The notes under the pieces: generated by a model
Database searches by the model: none
What the model saw: the letters and a program-made list of their open reading frames with translations, nothing else
Told to the model about the DNA's origin: nothing
Shown: positions 14,201 to 19,196 of the stretch, in pieces
Layout: each line of letters starts with the position of its first letter
Position numbering within the stretch: the first letter of the stretch is position 1
Made by a program: the position numbers and the translations under genes
Assembly: GCA_023428645.1 (NCBI GenBank)
Contig: JAEYXD010000043.1
Location: forward strand, 1-19,196
DNA length: 19,196 nt
Direction: 5' to 3'
Source: Pseudomonadota bacterium
Lineage (GTDB): Bacteria; Pseudomonadota; Gammaproteobacteria; Steroidobacterales; Steroidobacteraceae

Positions 14201-15406
14201 TCATGGATACAGCAGATAGGCCGCACGCTCCTGCGCCCACGCCGCCTCATCCGGCAATGTCAGCGCGTCGAGATCCGCCGGCGTCGACGTCGCGTCGTCC
14301 ACCCACGCGCGCAGCAACTCGCTGCCGTTGATCACGTCGATCGCCAAGCGATCGTGTACGTATTCATACGGGAAGTCGCGCCACAACGGATAGTCCGGGT
14401 AGCGGCGACGGATCGCCTTGAACGCGAGCGCCTGCAGCCGCCACGGCCGAAACGCCTGGTGATCGTAGCTCCCATCTTCCGTGTGAATCTGAATGCCTTC
14501 GCACAGCGTGCCGACATGCTTGTGAAACGTCGGCTCGAACCAGCACGCGCGTAGCGTGCAGCCGCGCAACCACGTCGCCTCGAGGCTGTGCATCTCGTGC
14601 AGAATCGCGCGCGCGTCAAGGTTCGGTGCGCCGAACAATTCGAGCGGCCGCGTCGTGCCGCGCCCTTCGGACAACGTCGTGCCCTCGAGCATCACCGTGC
14701 CCGCGTACGCGCGCGCCATCCACAGATTCGGCGCATTCGGGCTCGGATTGATCCACGTGCGCTCGCCGAGCGGCCAGCCGAAACCGGGCGCCGCGTTCGG
14801 CTGCCAGCCCTCCATCTCGATCACCTTGTAATCGACGTCGAGTTTGAAATGCTGCACGAACCAGTGCGCGAGCTCACCGAGCGTCAGGCCGTGGCGCATC
14901 GGCAGCGGACCGGCGCCGACGAAGCTCTCCCAGCCGCCGCGCAGCGTGAGGCCCTCGATCGGCCGTCCCGCTGGGTTCGGGCGATCCAGCACCCAGACCG
15001 ATTTCCCGTGCTGCGCCGCCGCTTCGAGCACATACAGCAGCGTGGTGATGAACGTGTAGATGCGGCAGCCGAGATCCTGCAAGTCGACGAGCAGCACGTC
15101 GAACGTGTCCATCATCACCGCTGTCGGGCGGCGGACCTCCCCATACAAGCTGAAGACGGGAATGCGATGGACCGGATCGTCGAAGGTCGGCGACTCCATC
15201 ATGTTGTCCTGCTTGTCGCCGCGCAGCCCATGCTGCGGGCCGAACGCCGCCGTCAATCGCAGCGTGCCGAGCGCCGCGAGCGCATCGAGCGAGTGCGTCA
15301 AATTCGGCGTGACCGACGCGGGATGCGCGAGCAGCGCCACACGTCGACCCTGCAGCTCGCGCTGCAGGGTCACATCCGTCAGCAGGCGATCGATGCCGAA
15401 TTTCAT
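14201..15406 (-). CDS. NamZ-like exo-beta-N-acetylmuramidase (DUF1343)
   Basis: A 401-residue protein of the DUF1343 family, whose founding member NamZ of Bacillus removes terminal MurNAc from peptidoglycan fragments during cell-wall recycling. Recognisable blocks are LLAHPASVT (about 25-33), FGPQHGLRGDKQDN (55-68), VLLVDLQDLGCRIYTF, VLDRPNPAGR, and the EGTTLSEGRGTTRP block in the second domain. Many relatives have PEHG where this has PQHG (57-60), so the residue set near the active site differs. No signal peptide is visible, so the enzyme may be cytoplasmic. The ATG at 15406 overlaps the stop of the DOMON-like gene in ATGA and has a GAGGGGGG ribosome site inside that gene. The longer frame upstream only shadows the neighbour. 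Confidence 0.9.
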   Translation of the reverse strand: MKFGIDRLLTDVTLQRELQGRRVALLAHPASVTPNLTHSLDALAALGTLRLTAAFGPQHGLRGDKQDNMMESPTFDDPVHRIPVFSLYGEVRRPTAVMMDTFDVLLVDLQDLGCRIYTFITTLLYVLEAAAQHGKSVWVLDRPNPAGRPIEGLTLRGGWESFVGAGPLPMRHGLTLGELAHWFVQHFKLDVDYKVIEMEGWQPNAAPGFGWPLGERTWINPSPNAPNLWMARAYAGTVMLEGTTLSEGRGTTRPLELFGAPNLDARAILHEMHSLEATWLRGCTLRACWFEPTFHKHVGTLCEGIQIHTEDGSYDHQAFRPWRLQALAFKAIRRRYPDYPLWRDFPYEYVHDRLAIDVINGSELLRAWVDDATSTPADLDALTLPDEAAWAQERAAYLLYP

Positions 15407-15954
15407 ACGCCCCCCTCGGCGGAGAACCGTTGGAAACCGCCGGTCCAGCCCGCGGCATCGTGAAAGTCCGCCTTGGGTCGCGGATGCGCGAGCGCCCAAT
15501 GACTGACCTTGCCATCCACGTCCTCGATGACGACCGCGAGTCCGATCAGCGAGTCGTGACGCAACGATTTGACGTTCATGGTCGCCTCGACCATGAGCAC
15601 ATCGTCGCTCGTGCGGCAGTGAATCGTCGGCGCCTTCGCGAACGTCATCGGTTGCATGCCCAGCCGATAGCTCTCGAACGAATACGCCGCCCAGGCCGAC
15701 GAAGGCGCGAAGTTGAGCTCGTAGTAGCGCTCCGCACCGCGCGGATTCACGAACGCCTCGAAACAGGTGTGGCGCCATAGCTCGTCGGTGCGAATCGCAG
15801 GCCCGGGCTGCGGCAGCCGCACGCGGTGAAGGTCGCCCTGCACGCGATAGCGGAACGACACGGCGCCGGTCGCGAGCGTCAAGGCGATCGCTTCGATGTC
15901 GAGCGCGGGTGGGGCGGCAGCGGCTGGGTGGCAGGTGAGGCGAAGAAATTCCAT
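15403..15954 (-). CDS. DOMON-like domain protein
   Basis: A protein of about 183 residues that matches the 'DOMON-like domain' family, a beta-sandwich fold related to sugar- or haem-binding modules. Visible blocks are VSFRYRVQGDLHRVRLP, the TDELWRHTCFEAFV core (which defines the family), YYELNFAPSSAWAAYSF, and the C-terminal VSHWALAHPRPKADFHD. No signal peptide is obvious. The start is uncertain: ATG at 15954 gives the family's usual length but has no clear ribosome site; ATG at 16020 would add 22 residues. Its stop overlaps the NamZ start, so both are probably made together. The pairing suggests that the domain binds a cell-wall saccharide, an inference only. Confidence 0.85.
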   Translation of the reverse strand: MEFLRLTCHPAAAAPPALDIEAIALTLATGAVSFRYRVQGDLHRVRLPQPGPAIRTDELWRHTCFEAFVNPRGAERYYELNFAPSSAWAAYSFESYRLGMQPMTFAKAPTIHCRTSDDVLMVEATMNVKSLRHDSLIGLAVVIEDVDGKVSHWALAHPRPKADFHDAAGWTGGFQRFSAEGGV

Positions 15955-16331
15955 GTCGATGTTGGCGCGAGCGGCTCGCTCATTCGTGAAGGCGGAAGGG
16001 GGCGCACCGAGGCCCGACATTCTCACGTTTCGCTGCGCGGTTCTCAATCGAGGCATGGCAGCGATGTCGCAGCCGCATGCAAGATGCGAACGCCGGCTGC
16101 GACGCCGCTTGCGAGCAAGTCCCGCGACGTTCGCGATCGGCACCAATGTGTGAGAAGCGCGTCCGCCATGAGCAGCGGGTCGTCTTCCGGACTGCAGCAC
16201 ACTCGCGCGGCGAAATGCAAACCTCATTCGCTCGCGCGTATAGTTGCCTCGTCATCGAGCCGCACGCAGCGGCGAAGAACAATGCAGTGGCGAATCGCCG
16301 CGGCCATTCAAACGAAGACGTCGGGGGATAC
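15955..16331. other. Divergent intergenic region with a candidate control site
   Basis: This gap of 377 bp separates the DOMON-like gene (minus) from the spinster-type carrier gene (plus). If the former starts at 16020 the gap is 311 bp. Open frames through it are extensions of the flanking genes with no supported start. The only structure noted is the dyad and -10-like site at 16204-16244. Confidence 0.5.
16204..16244 (+). promoter_or_regulatory. Candidate promoter overlapped by an imperfect dyad
   Basis: Arms CGCGCGGCGAAATG (16204-16217) and CATTCGCTCGCGCG (16225-16238) are complementary except for a one-base slip in each, around a 7-nt centre. A -10-like TATAGT (16239-16244) follows directly; the hexamer 17 nt upstream (TGCAAA) is a weak -35. 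The site lies 88 bp before the carrier gene's start codon. An operator over a promoter is plausible but unproven. Confidence 0.3.
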
Positions 16332-17975
16332 ATGAACGATTCCGCGGATCGAGTGCTCGAGTCGGACGTCGCGGCCCAGCCCGCGAAGCGCTTCGCGGAC
16401 AAATCGATGGTCGGCAGCGGCTACGCGAAATACGTTCTCGTCGTCCTGACGATCGTCTATGTCTTCAATTTCGTCGATCGCCAGATCATCTCCATCCTCG
16501 CCGAGGAGATCAAAGCCGACCTGAAGGTCACCGACGCGGACCTCGGCATTCTCTACGGCACCGTGTTCGCCGTGTTCTACGCATTGTTCGGCATCCCGCT
16601 CGGACGTCTCGCGGATGTGTGGATGCGCACGACGATGATCTCGATCGGCCTCGCATTCTGGAGCCTCATGACCGCGCTGTCGGGCACGGCGCGCTCGTTC
16701 GGTACGCTGCTCGGCTATCGCATCGGCGTCGGCGTTGGCGAAGCGAGCGCGAGCCCCGCGGCATTCTCCATTCTCGCCGACTACTTCAATCCGAAGCAGC
16801 GCGCGACGGTGATGGCGATCTATTCGAGCGGCGTGTACATCGGCGGCGGCATCGGCTTGGCGATCGGCGGCGTGGTGCTCGACACGTGGCAGCACTGGTT
16901 TCCGGACCCTGCGCAGGCGCCGTTCGGCATGAAAGGCTGGCACATGGCCTTTCTGCTCGTCGGCATTCCCGGTTTGTTGATGGCGTTGTGGGTCAGGACG
17001 CTGCGCGAGCCGCTGCGGGGCATGAGCGAGGGACTTGCGGTCAAGACGGAGCCGCGGCCGTTCGCGGTGACGGGACGCGAGCTGATGGGGGTGCTGCCCG
17101 TCCTGAATTTCTTCAATCTCATCCTCAACAAGGCGAGTCCAAAGACGATCGCGACGAACCTGATCGGCCTGGCGGCGATCGTCGCGATCGCATGGACGCT
17201 GAACCGCTGGATGCCGAGCCCGGTGCAATGGATCGCGATGGGCGTCGGCGTGTATTGCACATTCACGTGGGCGCAGTCGCTGGCGTTGCGCTCGCCTGTC
17301 GTGTTCGCGGCGATCTTCAAGAACCGCACGGTCATGCTGACGTGCGTCGCGTTTCCGTGCATCGGCTTCGTCGGTTATGGCAGCAACTTCTTCGCCGTTC
17401 CGTATCTGCTGCGTGCGCACGAGGTGAGCCACGCGGAACTCGGTACGGTCATCGGCTTGACCGCCGCGAGCGGTGCATGGCTCGGCATTTCCGCCGGCGG
17501 CATTCTCGCGGACAAGTTGAAGGAGCGTTGGGAGCACGGACGCCTGCTCGTCGGCTTGCTCTGCATCGTCATGACACTGCCGTTCGCGGCGGCCGTGTAT
17601 TTCTCGACGAGCCTCACCGTCGTGTACATCTGCAATTTCCTTGTGATGTTCTTCAGCCCGATGTACATCGGGCCGGCGACGTCGACGGTGAACGACCTCG
17701 TGCCGCCGCAGATGCGCGGGACGGTGTCGGCCGTGTACTTGATGATGATGACGTTCATCGGCCTGGCCATGGGGCCGTTCACGATGGGGCAGATCAGCAC
17801 GGCGTACGCGAAGACGGGCATGGCCGTCGGGCCGGCGCTGCGGTTGGGCGTGGCGTGGGGCTATTCGATGCTGCTGGTCGCGTTCATTCTCATCGTCATC
17901 GCGTGTTTCTCGATCCGGCGCGATAAACAAAGGGCCGCGGCACTCGCTGCCGCGGCACCCGCCATGGCTCACTAG
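16332..17975 (+). CDS. Spinster-type MFS transporter with central insertion
   Basis: A 547-residue secondary carrier of the major facilitator superfamily. TM1 carries FNFVDRQIISIL (Asp49, Arg50), as in spinster-like carriers, and the loop after TM2 carries GRLAD (91-95, motif A). GVGEASASPAAFSILADYF in the TM4-TM5 region is also typical of that group. Between the two six-helix halves are two extra hydrophobic stretches (about residues 276-290 and 306-322), giving perhaps 14 segments. The ATG at 16332 is chosen because GGGGGA stands 5 nt upstream; the longer frame to 16077 is non-coding leader. The substrate is unknown; relatives are often near catabolic genes in proteobacteria. The gene converges on sodC with only 13 nt between the stop codons. 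Confidence 0.9.
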   Translation: MNDSADRVLESDVAAQPAKRFADKSMVGSGYAKYVLVVLTIVYVFNFVDRQIISILAEEIKADLKVTDADLGILYGTVFAVFYALFGIPLGRLADVWMRTTMISIGLAFWSLMTALSGTARSFGTLLGYRIGVGVGEASASPAAFSILADYFNPKQRATVMAIYSSGVYIGGGIGLAIGGVVLDTWQHWFPDPAQAPFGMKGWHMAFLLVGIPGLLMALWVRTLREPLRGMSEGLAVKTEPRPFAVTGRELMGVLPVLNFFNLILNKASPKTIATNLIGLAAIVAIAWTLNRWMPSPVQWIAMGVGVYCTFTWAQSLALRSPVVFAAIFKNRTVMLTCVAFPCIGFVGYGSNFFAVPYLLRAHEVSHAELGTVIGLTAASGAWLGISAGGILADKLKERWEHGRLLVGLLCIVMTLPFAAAVYFSTSLTVVYICNFLVMFFSPMYIGPATSTVNDLVPPQMRGTVSAVYLMMMTFIGLAMGPFTMGQISTAYAKTGMAVGPALRLGVAWGYSMLLVAFILIVIACFSIRRDKQRAAALAAAAPAMAH

Positions 17976-17988
17976 GGCGCACTAGCGC

Positions 17989-18522
17989 TCAGCGCTTGGC
18001 ATCCTTGATCACGCCGCACGCCACGCGATTGCCGGAGTTCCCGGAGGGCTGCGTGCTGTAATCGTCCGCCTTCTGGTGGACGACGATCGACTTGCCGAAC
18101 AGATCATTGGGCCGGCCGGTGTGCAAGCCCGCGCCCTCGACGGAGACGTCGACCTGCGCGACGCCCTTCGCGTCCGCGCGTAAATTCATCATGTCGCCCA
18201 GGTGATGCGCGCTCGCGCTTTTCGGATTGCCGTGCGGCTGCGATGTGGGATTGAAGTGATCCCCCGCGCTGCTCGCGTCCGGCGCGCTGCAATCACCCTT
18301 GGCGTGCACGTGGAAGCCCTGCTCGCTGTTCGGTGTGAGTCCCTGCACCGTGCCGGTGATCCGGACGCCGGATTGCATCGACATGAGGGTCAAGGTGCCC
18401 GATACGGAGTTGCCCTGCGTCGGCTGCAGTTCCACGACGGCGTTGGGCGTCTCGCCCTGGGGCTCGGCGGCGAGGGCGGCACCGCACGTGATGCAGGCAA
18501 CGAGCATGAACGCGTGACGCAT
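17989..18522 (-). CDS. sodC: Periplasmic Cu/Zn superoxide dismutase
   Basis: A 177-residue enzyme that converts superoxide to hydrogen peroxide and oxygen. Residues 1-19 are a signal peptide cut after ALAA. Copper ligands are His71 and His73 (GFHVHAKGDC), the bridging His89 (DHFNP) and His149 (VVHQKADDY). Zinc ligands are His89, His97, His107 and Asp110 (HHLGD). Cys78 and Cys169 form the conserved disulphide, and Arg166 is the active-site arginine (GNRVACGVI). All catalytic residues are present, so it should be active. The ATG at 18522 has AAGGAG 7 nt upstream. It follows the small membrane-protein gene on the same strand after 63 bp and may be cotranscribed. The convergent MFS gene ends 13 nt away, with no clear terminator in between. 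Confidence 0.96.
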   Translation of the reverse strand: MRHAFMLVACITCGAALAAEPQGETPNAVVELQPTQGNSVSGTLTLMSMQSGVRITGTVQGLTPNSEQGFHVHAKGDCSAPDASSAGDHFNPTSQPHGNPKSASAHHLGDMMNLRADAKGVAQVDVSVEGAGLHTGRPNDLFGKSIVVHQKADDYSTQPSGNSGNRVACGVIKDAKR

Positions 18523-18585
18523 GAGAGCACTCCTTCATCGATCCGATGTGTCGTGCTCTAAACACCGCAACCGCGGCTTACGTTC

Positions 18586-18795
18586 CTACGCTTCCGGCGG
18601 CGGCTCGTGTTTTGCGCGCTCGGCGGCGCGCTCGCGCCGGATCGTCATCACGACCGAGCCCATCGCCGCCGCGATGACGCCGATCATCGCCACCATCACG
18701 ATGACCAGTCCGCCCGCGAGCCGATAGCCTTCGTAGAGGCCATAGGCCAGTCCGATCGGCGTCGTGAACAACAACAGGGGCTTGGCAATTCTCAC
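18586..18795 (-). CDS. Small two-helix membrane protein
   Basis: A 69-residue protein with two hydrophobic segments (about residues 5-20 and 27-52) and a charged cytoplasmic-looking tail (RRERAAERAKHEPPPEA). I do not recognise a family. The start is GTG at 18795, with GGAG about 9 nt upstream and a fair promoter match at 18822-18849. It may share a transcript with sodC downstream. The clear hydrophobic/charged layout argues that it is real. Confidence 0.68.
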   Translation of the reverse strand: MRIAKPLLLFTTPIGLAYGLYEGYRLAGGLVIVMVAMIGVIAAAMGSVVMTIRRERAAERAKHEPPPEA

Positions 18796-18821
18796 GATAC
18801 GCTCCGCTCACTCACGGGCGA

Positions 18822-18849
18822 ACGATACGGACCCGCGCACCATTTGCAA
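18822..18849 (-). promoter_or_regulatory. Candidate promoter for the membrane-protein/sodC pair
   Basis: On the minus strand a -35-like TTGCAA (18849-18844) and a -10-like TATCGT (18827-18822) are 16 nt apart, each matching consensus at four of six positions. The start point would fall about 20 nt before the GTG at 18795. Confidence 0.35.
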
Positions 18850-18882
18850 AATCGAAGTGCTCGCGTGCCGGGCGTTTGCCGA

Positions 18883-19196
18883 CTACCGCGTGCGCGCCTT
18901 ACGCAGCGGATGCAAGGCGAGAAACCGATCGACCACGTGCTCGACATGCCGTGCGATCTGCTTTGCCGATACGGTCGCCGCGCCGCTGCACGCGGCACGA
19001 AACACGAGCTGCCCATGCACCAGGCTCAAGAACTCTTCCGCGAGCGCTTCGCTGTCCTTGCGAGTCGCAAGCCCGATCTCGATCAGCGCCTCGCCGAGGC
19101 TGTGGATGAACAGCGGAAAGCTGTCCTCGAGCACCGCCTTGCGCAGCTCCGGAAAGCGCGGACCTTCGGCGATGGCAATCCGGTACAGCGCGAGGC
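18883..19196 (-). CDS. TetR-family regulator, C-terminal part (runs off window)
   Basis: The last 104 codons of a gene that begins beyond the right edge. The frame stays open to the edge: before the GTG at 19134 it reads ALYRIAIAEGPRFPELRKAV, a block typical of the ligand-binding domain of TetR/AcrR regulators. The rest is helical, with LAEEFLSLVHGQLVFRAAC and a C-terminal HVEHVVDRFLALHP helix, as in TetR C-terminal domains. The DNA-binding helix-turn-helix is off the window, so the call rests on this half alone. The GTG at 19134 should not be taken as the start. Its target is unknown; the membrane-protein/sodC pair downstream is on the same strand after 87 bp. Confidence 0.8.
   Translation of the reverse strand, partial: LALYRIAIAEGPRFPELRKAVLEDSFPLFIHSLGEALIEIGLATRKDSEALAEEFLSLVHGQLVFRAACSGAATVSAKQIARHVEHVVDRFLALHPLRKARTR

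Noticed and set aside
16308..17972. A 554-codon minus-strand open frame opposite the spinster-type carrier gene
   Set aside because: Its translation is Arg/His/Asp-rich and non-membrane, with no recognisable domain, whereas the plus strand encodes a clear MFS carrier.

Overview
The window reads as chromosomal DNA of a GC-rich (roughly two-thirds GC by eye) Gram-negative bacterium. The Gram-negative call rests on several lipoprotein signal peptides with lipoboxes, a periplasmic Cu/Zn superoxide dismutase, a NamZ-type muramidase and start-codon contexts with AAGGA/GGAGG ribosome sites. The mix of genes (spinster-type MFS carrier, M3 lipoprotein peptidase, LysE, YkgJ, DUF4382 lipoprotein) would suit a soil or water gammaproteobacterium, for instance near Steroidobacter or Nevskia. 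That placement is only an impression. No tRNA, rRNA, CRISPR array, transposase or integrase was found.

Layout. 1-522 has no credible gene and carries a three-copy 37-bp tandem repeat. 523-3870 (minus) encodes three consecutive predicted lipoproteins: an M3 oligopeptidase, a small Cys-rich protein and an FKBP prolyl isomerase. This looks like an envelope proteolysis and folding group. 4097-5341 (plus) is a flavin monooxygenase closely resembling PhzS, without other phenazine genes. 5380-6585 (minus) is an alpha/beta hydrolase on a 1.4-kb segment bounded by an exact 28-bp direct repeat; one repeat copy is the 3' end of the monooxygenase gene, so the segment looks inserted. 6774-8525 (minus) is a fusion of a HAD phosphatase with a HerA/DUF87-like ATPase. 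8632-9971 (minus) is a LysE exporter overlapping a YkgJ-type cysteine-cluster protein by an ATGA junction.

10063-10476 (minus) is an unrecognised gene. 10704-11564 (plus) is a DUF4382 lipoprotein. 11730-13751 (plus) is a 14-TM DHA2 drug exporter with an unusually long periplasmic loop. 13855-14130 (minus) is a histone-H1-like basic protein (DUF6496). 14201-15954 (minus) is a translationally coupled pair: a DOMON-like protein and a NamZ/DUF1343 exo-muramidase. 16332-17975 (plus) is a spinster-type MFS carrier with extra central hydrophobic segments. 17989-18795 (minus) holds SodC and a small two-helix membrane protein, and 18883-19196 (minus) is the C-terminal part of a TetR-family regulator that runs off the window.

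The two observations most worth following are the 28-bp direct repeat around the hydrolase and the HAD-ATPase fusion. No known defence system, secretion system or biosynthetic cluster is visible; most of the window is ordinary chromosomal gene content.
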